Part shown: positions 30,785 through 40,626 of the stretch, one piece after another
Numbering within the stretch: position 1 is the first letter of the stretch
Layout: each line of letters begins with the position of its first letter
Assembly (NCBI GenBank): GCA_964634885.1
Contig: CAZWLN010000012.1
Span: forward strand, 44,776-108,775
Length of the DNA stretch: 64,000 nucleotides
Direction: 5' to 3'
DNA from: DAINRZ01 sp964634885
Lineage (GTDB): Bacteria > Bacteroidota > Ignavibacteria > Kapaibacteriales > UBA2268
Made by a program: the position numbers and the translations under genes
Notes under the pieces: model-generated
The model's database searches: none
Told to the model about the DNA's origin: nothing
The model's input: only the letters and a program-made list of their open reading frames with translations

Positions 30785-31585
30785 ATGGAACTTTTGAAAT
30801 ATAATGCCACTGTTGTCGGGAAAATCATGTTAACTCCCGACCTGATGATTTTGAGGGTAAGGACAGACGAGCCGCGCAGCCAGTTCAAGGCCGGGCAGTA
30901 CACATCGATCGGATTGAAGGCCGAGGAGCCGCGGTCCATGAACTCGGTAGTTGCAATTGAAAACTTCAACGAGGGCGAGATGATCATCAGGCCCTATTCT
31001 ATTGCTTCAGCCAATCATGAAACACAGAATTTCGAATTCTACATCAGCCAGGTAAAGTCCGGCTGCCTTACTCCGCGTTTGTTCTCTCTGTCGCAGGGCA
31101 GGAGAATCTGGGTGGACAGCCAGATTCTCGGCATTTTCGACATCAGGGATGTCCCTCAGGGGATGAATATTGTAATGATCGCTACCGGCACAGGCCTGGC
31201 GCCCTACATCAGCTTTCTACGTTCGCACCTGACCGAGAACCGGGACATCAAAATGGCTGTCATTCACGGCGCTGCCTATCCCTGGGACCTCGGTTACCTG
31301 AGCGAGCTGCAATTCATCAGCAGCAGTTTCGACAATTTTTATTATTTCCCTACCTTGTTAAAAGCCGACGACACCTGGACAGGATTGCGCGGTTATATTG
31401 AAAAGCACCTTGCTTCAGGCATTTTGGAAAATGGTGCGGGCATTGAACTGGACCCGGCCCGGACACACGTCTTTCTCTGCGGTAACCCGAAAATGGTCGA
31501 GACGGTTACAGCATTCCTTTACAAAAAGGATTACACAAGGAACACGGCGGAAAAGCCGGGTTCGCTCCACATTGAAGAGTATTGA
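30785..31585 (+). CDS. fpr: ferredoxin/flavodoxin-NADP(+) reductase
   Basis: 266 residues from the ATG at 30785; a TTG at 30761 would add eight residues that do not belong to the family. The FAD-binding barrel has RPYSIASANHE near residue 70 and FKAGQYTSIGL before it. The NADP domain has ATGTGLAPYISFLRS and the closing FLCGNPKMVETVTAFL. It ends with the aromatic EEY tail. It probably exchanges electrons between NADPH and ferredoxin. It starts a plus-strand operon with a lipoprotein 1 bp downstream and is divergent from the tRNA operon. Confidence 0.88.
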   Translation: MELLKYNATVVGKIMLTPDLMILRVRTDEPRSQFKAGQYTSIGLKAEEPRSMNSVVAIENFNEGEMIIRPYSIASANHETQNFEFYISQVKSGCLTPRLFSLSQGRRIWVDSQILGIFDIRDVPQGMNIVMIATGTGLAPYISFLRSHLTENRDIKMAVIHGAAYPWDLGYLSELQFISSSFDNFYYFPTLLKADDTWTGLRGYIEKHLASGILENGAGIELDPARTHVFLCGNPKMVETVTAFLYKKDYTRNTAEKPGSLHIEEY

Positions 31586-31586
31586 T

Positions 31587-32213
31587 ATGAACAGACTTAA
31601 ATATATATTTCTTTTACTGGCTTTTGTTTCACTGAACTCCTGCATCGTCGTCAGGTACGAAGGCGGAGAAGAGATGGAAGACGTGCAGGAAACCGTCGTC
31701 GCACTTAGCCCAAAGCCGGAAATACCGATTTCCGACAAGCTGGTAAGGTCCGACCCGGGTGACCTTGTCGCTTTTCTTCCTGAAGAATGGTTTTTTGTCG
31801 ATGTCAGGGACATAGCCACTTCGAAGATCATAACCATGGCTGTAAACCCTGACTATTCCCTCGGGCTTATTTTTACGGAACTGCCAAAGGACATGGCGAC
31901 GGCTTCAGCCTATGAACTGGAAGGCCTCGCCGGTGTCGGCAAGGTTTGTTTCAACCTTCACCAGGCCAGGACAGAAGGAAAAGTGAAAATGGCCGGAAAG
32001 TTCAGGATTATCACGATTGGGCACAATACATTCTGTGTTTTCGATATGCTTGAAGCAGAGGGCAGTCTTTTCAAATCGGCTGTGTTTGTTACTCCAAGCT
32101 TTAATTACTACGAGATAGCATTAATTACAATGGATATAAAAGGGAAACCACTGCCGTCAGAGGCTGAAATAGATAAGATATTCAATTCTGTACTGACGAC
32201 GGTGGTCTATTGA
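31587..32213 (+). CDS. putative lipoprotein
   Basis: 208 residues from the ATG at 31587, which follows the reductase stop by one base. The signal reads MNRLKYIFLLLAFVSLNSC, with the lipobox cysteine at 19. The rest is a single soluble domain with no motif I recognise (VAFLPEEWFFVDVRDIATSK, AVNPDYSLGLIFTELP). It may be an outer-membrane-associated protein. The linkage to the reductase may be only transcriptional. Confidence 0.7.
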   Translation: MNRLKYIFLLLAFVSLNSCIVVRYEGGEEMEDVQETVVALSPKPEIPISDKLVRSDPGDLVAFLPEEWFFVDVRDIATSKIITMAVNPDYSLGLIFTELPKDMATASAYELEGLAGVGKVCFNLHQARTEGKVKMAGKFRIITIGHNTFCVFDMLEAEGSLFKSAVFVTPSFNYYEIALITMDIKGKPLPSEAEIDKIFNSVLTTVVY

Positions 32214-32261
32214 TTGTGCATTCACCGTATCTGTAATCACAAAGACCGGAGGAAGAGAAAA

Positions 32262-35000
32262 TTGCCGGGTAAGAAATTCATTCCAATACTTTTACTAATA
32301 CTGTTTTTTTCGTCGGAACTATCCGCTCACAAGTCTGTCCCGTCATTTTACAATCCAATCTGCAGAAGCTATGGTTTCGACGGTGAAGAACTGACAATAT
32401 ACAGCGACTACTGCGACATTAGTATCAGGGCAATGACTGACGACATCATAAGGGTAATGCTTCATTCCGACGGCAATCATGAGTCCGATTCGTCCCTTTG
32501 TGTGAATTATAATAGCTCCAATCCTGCGGTTACTTTTGTTGACAACACAAATTATTTCGAATACGGCACCAAGAAAATAAAGATCGTCATCCAAAAAGAT
32601 CCTGTCAGATTCACATACTACCGTGGCGATACGATTGTGTGCAGGGATCTGGAAGGCTTTTTCAAGGAAGGGGGCTACCGTGGAGTAAAAATGGAACTGA
32701 GTCCGGGCGAGAAGATCTATGGCACAGGTTCGCGGGCACTCCCCCCGGACAGGCGAGGATACGATTTTATTATGTACAACAAAAACCAGCAAAGCTATGA
32801 ATATGGCACAAGTGCCCTGAACACCTGCATCCCCGTGTTTTTCTCATCGCGTTTATATGGCTTGTACTTCGACAATCATACATACAGCCTTGCACATATT
32901 GGAACACTTTCGGATTCGTTGTTCCAGTACTACAGTGTCGCCAATAAGTTTTCATATTATTACATAAGCGGGAATTCAAATAATGAATTATTAGCCAATT
33001 ACTGCCTGCTAACGGGAAGACAGCCTTTATTGCCAAGGTGGGCCATGGGCTATTTCCAGTCGAAATATGCATATATAGACCAGGAAACCGTTTTGAACTC
33101 TCTTGGCAGGATGAGAGCAGAAGGGTTCCCCATCGACGTTGTTGTCCACGACCTATACTGGTTCAACAGGATGGGGGATTTTGAATGGAGTCCGTCGAGG
33201 TTTCCCGACTACGGGAAGATGGTAGATTCGGCGCTATCCATGGGTATTAAAACCATTTTAATCAGCGAATGTTACATCTCAAAGAATTCGAAGAACTTCC
33301 AGGATGCAAGCGACAAAGGCCTCTTCCCGTTGGATGATTCGGGAAAGCCTGAGGACATCGTCATATTAGGAGACAATTGCCGTCTTCTTGACATTACAAA
33401 CGACACAACTCCGTCCTGGCTTTGGAGAAAGTACAGGGAGCGGACAAAGGATGGGGTGGCCGGCTGGTGGATCGATCTCGTCGAGCCTGAATTGCACAGC
33501 AGGTATATAAACTTCAAAGCCGGCAGGGGTTATATTGTTCATAATATATACAGCCTGCTTTGGCTAAAGATGCTCTATGAGGGCTATGTAAAAGATTTTC
33601 CCAATACCAGGCCGTTTATTATGACGAGGTCCGGATGGGCCGGGATGCAACGCTACGGAACAGTTTCCCAATGCGGCGATGAAGCGAGGACATTCCAGGG
33701 ATTAAAGGGACAGATTCCGGTTATGTTGGGCATGAGCATGTCAGGCGCATCTTATATGCACAGCGACGGTGGAGGATTCCAGGGCAAAGACTCCAATCCC
33801 CGCAGCGAACTCTATGCCAGGTGGTTGCAGTTCAATGCTTTCCAGCCCATCATGAGGGTTCATATGGACAGCACAGCTCCTGCAGAACCATATAACTATC
33901 CGGATAGTATTAAAGACATTGCAAGAGAGTATATCAGGCTGCGGTACAGTTTGCTACCCTATAACTATACACTGGCCTGGGAAAATTCCGAGTTTTCGAG
34001 GCCTTTGGCTGCTCCAATGAACTTCTATTATCCGTTCGATGAAAGGCTCTCTAATATCAGCGACCAGTATTTCTGGGGGCCCAGTTTCATTGTAGCGCCT
34101 GTCACTGACAGCTCCATTACCGGCAGAGACATTGTTCTTCCCGAAGGAACCTGGATCAATTATCATACAGGTGAGAGAATTAGCGGCAACCAAACTGTCT
34201 TCGTCGAGGCCCCGCTTTCTACCCTGCCTCTTTTTGTCCGTTCCGGATCTTTCATTCCTAAAACACCGCCGGTGATGAGCACTGAAGAATACGACAGCGA
34301 CAGTCTCATCGTCGATTACTATCCCGATCCGTCGCTCGGAGAGACGGGATTCAGGATGTATGACGACGACGGCAGGACACCGGGAGCGAATCTCCTTGGT
34401 AAGTATGAATTGCTTTGCTTTAACGGCACAGCCTCGAAGGACGAAATTATCATTACAGCCCATAAAGAAGGGAATTCATATGAAGGGGCTCCTGCGTCGA
34501 GAAATATCATTTTTAATATCATTAATACTGAATTTAAACCGTCTTCAGTGATAATCAACGGACAAATAACCAATATTACCGAAAGCGGAGAGCTGTTCCT
34601 TCAAGGTAAAACTGTAGCCTTGTTCGATTCTGTTACTAAACGGATAAAGGTAAAATTTGACTGGCCAGGAGACAGCAGCGTAATTATTATTTCGAATCTG
34701 CCTTCGGCCATTCCAGATGAAAGCAACAAACCGGGCTTTAAGCGCATGATTGTATCTGCATTGCCAAATCCATTTACCGAATCTGTCGAAATTAAATACT
34801 ATACGGAAGACAGATCCGAATGTGAATTGCTCATAATCGACTGTACAGGGCGAAAAGTACACTCAGAACGGCTAAGTCCTGCGCCAGGAATGAACAGCTT
34901 CTCCTTCTTTACTGAAAGTATTGCAGGCGGCACATATTTTGTACTCCTGAAATCGCATAATACCATCGATTCTATTAAATTGATAAAAATAAGCAATTAG
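32262..35000 (+). CDS. GH31-family glycoside hydrolase/transglucosylase with T9SS tail, copy 1
   Basis: 912 residues from a TTG at 32262, chosen because GGAGG lies 9 nt upstream and the product then has a clean signal peptide (MPGKKFIPILLLILFFSSEL) and the same length as its paralogue. The N-terminal GH31 beta-sandwich is followed by the barrel with HDLYWFNRMGDFEW. The nucleophile region is GWWIDLVEPE (Asp405) and the acid/base region is GDEARTF (Asp473). The C-terminal 85 residues are a T9SS type A sorting domain (SALPNPFTESVEI ... TYFVLLKS). The WWxDLxEPE form resembles alpha-transglucosylases of the Agd31B type more than classical WxDMNE alpha-glucosidases, so starch-derived oligosaccharides are plausible substrates. 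Confidence 0.88.
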   Translation: MPGKKFIPILLLILFFSSELSAHKSVPSFYNPICRSYGFDGEELTIYSDYCDISIRAMTDDIIRVMLHSDGNHESDSSLCVNYNSSNPAVTFVDNTNYFEYGTKKIKIVIQKDPVRFTYYRGDTIVCRDLEGFFKEGGYRGVKMELSPGEKIYGTGSRALPPDRRGYDFIMYNKNQQSYEYGTSALNTCIPVFFSSRLYGLYFDNHTYSLAHIGTLSDSLFQYYSVANKFSYYYISGNSNNELLANYCLLTGRQPLLPRWAMGYFQSKYAYIDQETVLNSLGRMRAEGFPIDVVVHDLYWFNRMGDFEWSPSRFPDYGKMVDSALSMGIKTILISECYISKNSKNFQDASDKGLFPLDDSGKPEDIVILGDNCRLLDITNDTTPSWLWRKYRERTKDGVAGWWIDLVEPELHSRYINFKAGRGYIVHNIYSLLWLKMLYEGYVKDFPNTRPFIMTRSGWAGMQRYGTVSQCGDEARTFQGLKGQIPVMLGMSMSGASYMHSDGGGFQGKDSNPRSELYARWLQFNAFQPIMRVHMDSTAPAEPYNYPDSIKDIAREYIRLRYSLLPYNYTLAWENSEFSRPLAAPMNFYYPFDERLSNISDQYFWGPSFIVAPVTDSSITGRDIVLPEGTWINYHTGERISGNQTVFVEAPLSTLPLFVRSGSFIPKTPPVMSTEEYDSDSLIVDYYPDPSLGETGFRMYDDDGRTPGANLLGKYELLCFNGTASKDEIIITAHKEGNSYEGAPASRNIIFNIINTEFKPSSVIINGQITNITESGELFLQGKTVALFDSVTKRIKVKFDWPGDSSVIIISNLPSAIPDESNKPGFKRMIVSALPNPFTESVEIKYYTEDRSECELLIIDCTGRKVHSERLSPAPGMNSFSFFTESIAGGTYFVLLKSHNTIDSIKLIKISN

Positions 35001-35147
35001 TATTTCAAATATTAATTAAATAAAAACGTAGAAATAGTTTAGTAAATTGAGGTAACAGGTTAGTCCGCTGTCTGAACAAAATTGCTGTTCTGAGTGCCGT
35101 TGTTACATAAAGCAGTAAAATTATGCTCAATATCATAAGGTAAGAAA

Positions 35148-37886
35148 ATGCAAAGAATTATTATCGGATTTCTATTCTTTTTCATAGTCATCAGCTTTTC
35201 AACCAATGCTGTTTCTCACACTAACCTGGACACATGGTCAGATCCGGTTCTCAGAACCTATAATTTCGACGGTGAAACCCTCGTCATCAACAGTGACTAC
35301 TGCGATATTACAATTGAGCCATATACAGATGACATCATCAAAGTATTGTGGCATGTGGACGGCAAGTGGGAAACGGACACTTCACTGAGCATCATCAGGA
35401 CAAGCCTGAAACCTGTGGTTACGTTTACCGAATCTGATGACCGGTTAGAAATCAGCACAAAGAATGTTAAGCTCAGGATTGACAAAAACCCCATCAGGTT
35501 TTATTTCTACCGGGCCGACAGTGTAGTAATGCAGGAATGTGCTTCTTTCATTAAGCATGAAGGATACAGGGGTGTGAAGCTGAAGCTTTTCCCGGGTGAG
35601 AAGATATACGGCTCGGGTTCAAGAGCCTTGCCCGTGGACAGGCGCGGCTATGACCTGCCTATGTTCAACCAGAACCAGTATGCATACGAGTATCCGATGA
35701 ACCAGCTGAACACATGCATTCCCTTCTTCATGTCCTCGCGTATTTACGGCATCTTTTTCGACAACCATTCCCTTACCTGGGTTCACCCGGGTACAGTAAG
35801 CGACTCACTATTCTACGTCAACAGCTATGCACTCGAATATTCATATTATTATATTAACGGTGGGAACTACCAGGACATATTAAGCAAATACCTCTGGCTT
35901 ACCGGGAACCAGCCGCTCATGCCCCGCTGGGCCCTGGGTTACTTCCAGTCGAAATATGGCTATGAAGACCAGAATACTTCATTGCAGATTATGAATAATA
36001 TGAGAAAAGAAGGTTTCCCCGTTGACGTCATAATTCATGACCTTATCTGGTTCGACAAAATGGGCGATTTCCAATGGAGTAAGGAAAGATTTCCCAACCC
36101 CGCCATAATGCTCGATTCATTGCATAATATGGGCATCAAGACAGTACTAATCAGCGAGTGTTATGTCTCCCAGAATTCCGTCAATTATCCCGACATGGAA
36201 GCAAAGAAACTCATCCCGGTCAACGACTCGGGCAAGATTGAGCCGGTTGCGATGCTCGGCGACATGAAATGCCTGCTTGACTTTACGGACAGCGCCGCCC
36301 TCGGCTGGATATGGGATAAATACAGGCCTCTTGCGGCAAGCGGCATCGACGGTTGGTGGCTCGACCTGGGCGAACCCGACCTGCACTGCTGGTTCTGCCA
36401 TCACAAACTGGGACTGGGCATTAATATACACAATATTTTCGGCCTTCTGTGGATGAGGCACCTCTATGAAAAATACAGGGAGGAATTCAGCGACAGGCGC
36501 CCATTCTTCCTGACGCGTGCCGGATGGGCAGGGCTGCAGAGATATGGCGCAGCGCCTGTTTGCGGCGACGAAGCGCGCACTTTTGCTGCTCTCAGGGCAC
36601 AGGTGCCGCAGATGCTCGGCATGAGCATGTCGGGTTCGTCCTTTCTTCACAGCGACGGAGGCGGCTATGACGGCTGCGTCCCCGGGCGCAGGGACGACCT
36701 ATACACACGCTGGCTGCAGCTGATTACGTTCCAGCCTATAATGCGTGTTCACATGACTGAGAATGTACCCGTAGAACCGATTTATTATCCCGACAGCGTG
36801 AAAAACATCGTGAGGGACTATGTCTTGCTGCGTTACAGCCTGCTTCCTTACAATTACACATTAATGTGGCGTAACTCGACATTCGGCAGGCCCATTGCCA
36901 TTCCCATGAATTTTGACTATCCGGGCATTGAGAAGCTCTCTAACGTCAACGACCAGTATTTCTGGGGAGACAATCTCTTAGTGGCGCCGGTCTTAGACAG
37001 CCTCGTCAACAGCAGAAACGTCATTCTTCCCGAAGGGAACTGGATTAACTACTGGACCGGGAAGAAACACCAGGGTAACCAGACGATAAATGTGGACGCA
37101 CCTCTCTCGGTTTTACCGCTTTTCGTCCGTTCCGGCTCTTTCATACCAAAAGCGCCGGCAATGATGAGTACCGATGAATACAATGGAGATACGCTGATCG
37201 TCGATTATTATCCCGACACAGAATACGCCGCTACGAGCTATACAATGTATGACGACGACGGTAAGACACCGGACGCCAACCTGCTTAATCAGTATGAACT
37301 ATTGTATTTTAACGGCACGGCAGGAACGAACAATGCTACCATAACCGTAAGTAAGGGTGGCTACACATTTAAGGGAGCGCCTTCTTCCAGGAACATAACA
37401 TTTGATGTAATAAATCCTGGTTTTAAGCCCGGAATGGTTTTCCTTAACAACGAATTCCTGAGAACATGCAGTAATTACAATGATTTCTACTGGAACGACA
37501 AAGGTGTTTACTATGATTCATCGAAGAACAGGGTCTATGTAAAATTCACCTGGACAGGTGACAGCTCTGTCATTAACATTACTGACCAGCCGCTTGGGGT
37601 TGAGCAATCCAGCGGTGCCAATGAAGGCATATCGATTGTCAAAGTTGCCCCCAATCCATTCTCCGGCTTACTCACTGTCGATTACAACTGCCTGCATGAT
37701 TGCGACTGCAGCATCTGTATCATAGATTGTACCGGCAGGGAAGTATTGTGCAAGTCCGTTCCTTCTGTGCAGGGGATGAACCGCTTTAATATCGACAGCG
37801 GCAAATTAGCTACCGGTTCATATTTCCTTGTGATAAAAACCGGTAATACTTTTGACGCTGCAAGGCTCGAATACATAACGAAATAG
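35148..37886 (+). CDS. GH31-family glycoside hydrolase/transglucosylase with T9SS tail, copy 2
   Basis: 912 residues with an ATG start after TAAG-rich leader sequence and a signal peptide (MQRIIIGFLFFFIVISFSTN). It shares domain order and most motifs with the gene 147 bp upstream. The nucleophile region is GWWLDLGEPD (Asp406), the acid/base region is GDEARTF (Asp474), and TRAGWAGLQRYG and MSMSGSSFLHSDGGG are present. It ends in a T9SS sorting domain (KVAPNPFSGLLTVDY ... ATGSYFLVIKTGN). The 68-residue spacing of the two catalytic aspartates is the same in both copies. The pair is a tandem duplication that has diverged around the active site, so the substrates may differ. Confidence 0.9.
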   Translation: MQRIIIGFLFFFIVISFSTNAVSHTNLDTWSDPVLRTYNFDGETLVINSDYCDITIEPYTDDIIKVLWHVDGKWETDTSLSIIRTSLKPVVTFTESDDRLEISTKNVKLRIDKNPIRFYFYRADSVVMQECASFIKHEGYRGVKLKLFPGEKIYGSGSRALPVDRRGYDLPMFNQNQYAYEYPMNQLNTCIPFFMSSRIYGIFFDNHSLTWVHPGTVSDSLFYVNSYALEYSYYYINGGNYQDILSKYLWLTGNQPLMPRWALGYFQSKYGYEDQNTSLQIMNNMRKEGFPVDVIIHDLIWFDKMGDFQWSKERFPNPAIMLDSLHNMGIKTVLISECYVSQNSVNYPDMEAKKLIPVNDSGKIEPVAMLGDMKCLLDFTDSAALGWIWDKYRPLAASGIDGWWLDLGEPDLHCWFCHHKLGLGINIHNIFGLLWMRHLYEKYREEFSDRRPFFLTRAGWAGLQRYGAAPVCGDEARTFAALRAQVPQMLGMSMSGSSFLHSDGGGYDGCVPGRRDDLYTRWLQLITFQPIMRVHMTENVPVEPIYYPDSVKNIVRDYVLLRYSLLPYNYTLMWRNSTFGRPIAIPMNFDYPGIEKLSNVNDQYFWGDNLLVAPVLDSLVNSRNVILPEGNWINYWTGKKHQGNQTINVDAPLSVLPLFVRSGSFIPKAPAMMSTDEYNGDTLIVDYYPDTEYAATSYTMYDDDGKTPDANLLNQYELLYFNGTAGTNNATITVSKGGYTFKGAPSSRNITFDVINPGFKPGMVFLNNEFLRTCSNYNDFYWNDKGVYYDSSKNRVYVKFTWTGDSSVINITDQPLGVEQSSGANEGISIVKVAPNPFSGLLTVDYNCLHDCDCSICIIDCTGREVLCKSVPSVQGMNRFNIDSGKLATGSYFLVIKTGNTFDAARLEYITK

Positions 37887-38021
37887 CCAGGTAGTCGGCC
37901 ACAGATTCGAAAAATGAGAATCCTTTCTTCCGCTGTATATTCCTACATTGCTAATTGGCATATATTTAATATATTTGTACGGTATATATATTAAGTATTT
38001 TAGTATTTGAGTGGAGAACAA

Positions 38022-38528
38022 ATGAATACTTATGCCGAAAATTACCCTGTTCACATAGTATTATTATCCAACCTGCTGAACATTGCCCTCTATGCCCTGG
38101 GATCCATTGTTATGTGGGAGGCACATGAATACCTGCTGTTGCCCTATCTTTTACTAGTAATTTACATGGAGGTAAAAGTACTCCGCAATTCATGTACACG
38201 CTGCCATTATTACGGCAAACTGTGCGCTTTCGGCAAAGGTAAACTCAGCAGCTTCTTTTTCAGGAGAAATGAAACCGAACGGTTGTGCGATGTTAAAATT
38301 ACAACATTAAGTTTCCTTACAGACGCGTCCGTCTCATTAATACCAATCATTACTGCTATAATACTAATAATAATGAATTTCAACTTTATTATACTGTTGT
38401 ATGCAGTCATCATCCTGGTCCTTACCACAGGCGGCAACGCCGTTGTAAGGGGGCAGCTCGCATGCAACCACTGCAGCCAGAAGGAGTTGGGATGTCCTGC
38501 GGAAGCGTATTTTAATAAGAAACAATGA
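38022..38528 (+). CDS. Cys-rich multi-pass membrane protein of unknown function
   Basis: 168 residues from the ATG at 38022, with GGAG a few bases upstream; the frame also opens at a TTG at 38007. Four membrane helices are predicted by eye, two N-terminal (NLLNIALYALGSIVMW and LLLPYLLLVIYMEV) and two after residue 100. Between them lies CTRCHYYGKLCAFGKGKLSS, and at the C-terminus ACNHCSQKELGCPA. The two cysteine clusters should lie on the same membrane side and could bind a metal or form disulfides. I know of similar unnamed proteins in anaerobes but no function. Confidence 0.75.
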   Translation: MNTYAENYPVHIVLLSNLLNIALYALGSIVMWEAHEYLLLPYLLLVIYMEVKVLRNSCTRCHYYGKLCAFGKGKLSSFFFRRNETERLCDVKITTLSFLTDASVSLIPIITAIILIIMNFNFIILLYAVIILVLTTGGNAVVRGQLACNHCSQKELGCPAEAYFNKKQ

Positions 38529-38599
38529 TAGCTGCTAACTGAAAGTACTTCATGCCATTGCAGGTAAGAATGTGTGTATATAACATATTTTATGAGAGA

Positions 38600-39286
38600 T
38601 TACAAACGATTAAGCCTGATTATTTCGTTACGGATTTCCTCAATTATGCCAGAGTTATTGATTTTTCCGTCTAAGCTAAAAATAATGAATACTTTTCCGA
38701 GGTATTTTTTTTCAAAATCCCTGAAATTTGCTTTCATTCTTTCTGAAGCAGAATAATTTCCAAAATTCGCCTGAGCAGTTACCGGTTTTATCTGAATTCC
38801 AAAAGCATTATTATTAACATAGCATATATAATCAATATCGCCGGCATGATCTAAATCGACGTCGCTTTCTTCGAATCGTACTTCCGGAAACTTATTAACA
38901 AGTATATCATTTACAACAGATTTCTCTCTGAGAAATCCATCGTATGTCCTATTAATCGTTAGATTATATACATAATTGATACAATCATCTAAAGTTAGAT
39001 CCTTAAAAGCCGCCAACCATTCCGGAATAACAATAGCCGTAATTTTCTCATATAATCTCTCTCCTAATTCAATAAGGATTTCACGAGTTATTCTTACCGG
39101 CATTTTTGAATTGGTAAAAGCATATTCAAAGTACCAATTTTCCCATTCCTCAATTGATTTTGGTTGGCATTCTCTAATCAATGCCATGACAGTACCGACT
39201 TTATTTGGCCTAGATAATTGATACGTCTGGCATGCATAATTTAACACTTTTTCTTTTTTCCCAAATTCGAGAGAATACTTTTTCAT
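38600..39286 (-). CDS. type II restriction endonuclease, possibly MjaI-like
   Basis: 228 residues. A PD-(D/E)XK nuclease core is visible in the second half: acidic residues in FEESDVDLDHAGDIDY (Asp150, Asp152) and the GIQIKP strand with Lys167. The sequence resembles the MjaI family (CTAG specificity) by memory, not by search. The codons are AT-rich compared with the flanking genes, a sign of transfer. It starts 5 bp after the methyltransferase stop, so the methyltransferase is made first from a shared transcript. Confidence 0.7.
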   Translation of the reverse strand: MKKYSLEFGKKEKVLNYACQTYQLSRPNKVGTVMALIRECQPKSIEEWENWYFEYAFTNSKMPVRITREILIELGERLYEKITAIVIPEWLAAFKDLTLDDCINYVYNLTINRTYDGFLREKSVVNDILVNKFPEVRFEESDVDLDHAGDIDYICYVNNNAFGIQIKPVTAQANFGNYSASERMKANFRDFEKKYLGKVFIIFSLDGKINNSGIIEEIRNEIIRLNRL

Positions 39287-39291
39287 GTTTA

Positions 39292-40581
39292 TTAACCATT
39301 TCTAATATCTATAAATTTTTGTTTGTATTTAAAATCATAGCTATTATCAATATCCACTAATAAGGATTTTATCAAATGTGCATTAATAAAGGTTTTGTTC
39401 TGAAGATATAAATAAGCCATAAGATTGTTATTATCATCATATTTAACAGAATCGTACTTAAGGAATACTTTTTGATTCATTGTTTTACTTCTAAGAAAAT
39501 CAATAGCTTCATCTGTTTTTGAAAAGTCTTGCTTAATACCAATAAGCCTGACTTTTAACCCGTTATTCAGTTCAAGAATCTCCGGATTAGTTATGTATTT
39601 CACGGTATAGTATTCTTCTCTTTGAACTATTGAATTGTCTATTTTTGACCCATAGTTTAATTTTTTTACATCAACTTTCTTATCAAACTTGTGGGGATCT
39701 TTAAAAATGTACGGTAATTTTTCAATTTGATCTTTGAAGTTTTCATCAAATGTTTTTTGCTTAAGAACTTCAATTACTTTATCATTAAACAACCTATTTT
39801 TATTAATTGAGAGCTTATGTGCGATTATTTCTGTAAAGTCATTATTTATTTCAAATCCTGTAGAATTCCTGTCCATATTCATTGCTGCAAGTGAAGTTGT
39901 ACCACTGCCGAGAAAGGGGTCCATTACCATGTCTCCGACAAATGAAAACATTTTTATCAGTCTCTTAGGTAATTCTTCCGGAAACATGGCCAGATGATTC
40001 TCCTGTTTTACGCCTGGAAAGTACCAATGCCCGGTGAAATAGGTATTCCATTCTTCATTCGTAAGTTTAGACATTTCTTTAAGAGATTTTATAGGTTTGG
40101 GAGCTTCACCCTGCTTTTTAAAAATAAGGATAAATTCATAATCGAGCTTCAATATTCCATTCCTTGGATAGGGGAAACTACCCATAATATTAGCTCCGCC
40201 TGTAGTATTCATGGTTGTTGTTTTTTGCCATATTATTGCTCCCATATAATCGAAGCCTATTGACTCGCAAAATTTTGTTATTTCCGTTCTGATTGGAATT
40301 ACTTTATACCTGCCATAATAAACGGAACGTGCAAATTGGTCTCCAATATTTATACATAGACGGCAACCTTCATGTAAAACCCTATGGCATTCTGACCAAA
40401 CTAAACTCAGATTATTAATATATTCCTCGTAACTATCGTTGAATCCTATTTGATTATTAGTTCCATAGTCTTTTAACTGCCAATACGGTGGTGAAGTAAT
40501 TACCAGATGTACGCTTTCATTTTCCAGTTCAGACATATTTCTCGAATCGCCAATAATAATTCGATGCTGTGTTTCAATCAT
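39292..40581 (-). CDS. DNA (cytosine-N4 or adenine-N6) methyltransferase with C-terminal nuclease-like domain
   Basis: 429 residues. Catalytic motif IV TSPPYW is at 29-34, and the SAM motif DPFLGSGTT comes later at 221-229, so the order is beta-type. The SPPY form favours N4-cytosine methylation. Residues about 325-425 look like a staphylococcal-nuclease (TNase) fold: VRLIGIKQDF, then KVFLKYDSVKYDDNNNLMAY, then FINAHLIKSLLVD. The R35-equivalent is present (Arg345). The Glu43 and Arg87 equivalents are not, so this domain is probably inactive and may bind DNA. AT-rich like its endonuclease partner. Confidence 0.85.
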   Translation of the reverse strand: MIETQHRIIIGDSRNMSELENESVHLVITSPPYWQLKDYGTNNQIGFNDSYEEYINNLSLVWSECHRVLHEGCRLCINIGDQFARSVYYGRYKVIPIRTEITKFCESIGFDYMGAIIWQKTTTMNTTGGANIMGSFPYPRNGILKLDYEFILIFKKQGEAPKPIKSLKEMSKLTNEEWNTYFTGHWYFPGVKQENHLAMFPEELPKRLIKMFSFVGDMVMDPFLGSGTTSLAAMNMDRNSTGFEINNDFTEIIAHKLSINKNRLFNDKVIEVLKQKTFDENFKDQIEKLPYIFKDPHKFDKKVDVKKLNYGSKIDNSIVQREEYYTVKYITNPEILELNNGLKVRLIGIKQDFSKTDEAIDFLRSKTMNQKVFLKYDSVKYDDNNNLMAYLYLQNKTFINAHLIKSLLVDIDNSYDFKYKQKFIDIRNG

Positions 40582-40626
40582 TATTTATTTATTATTTGTT
40601 AAACAAATTACTTATTAATCCTACTT

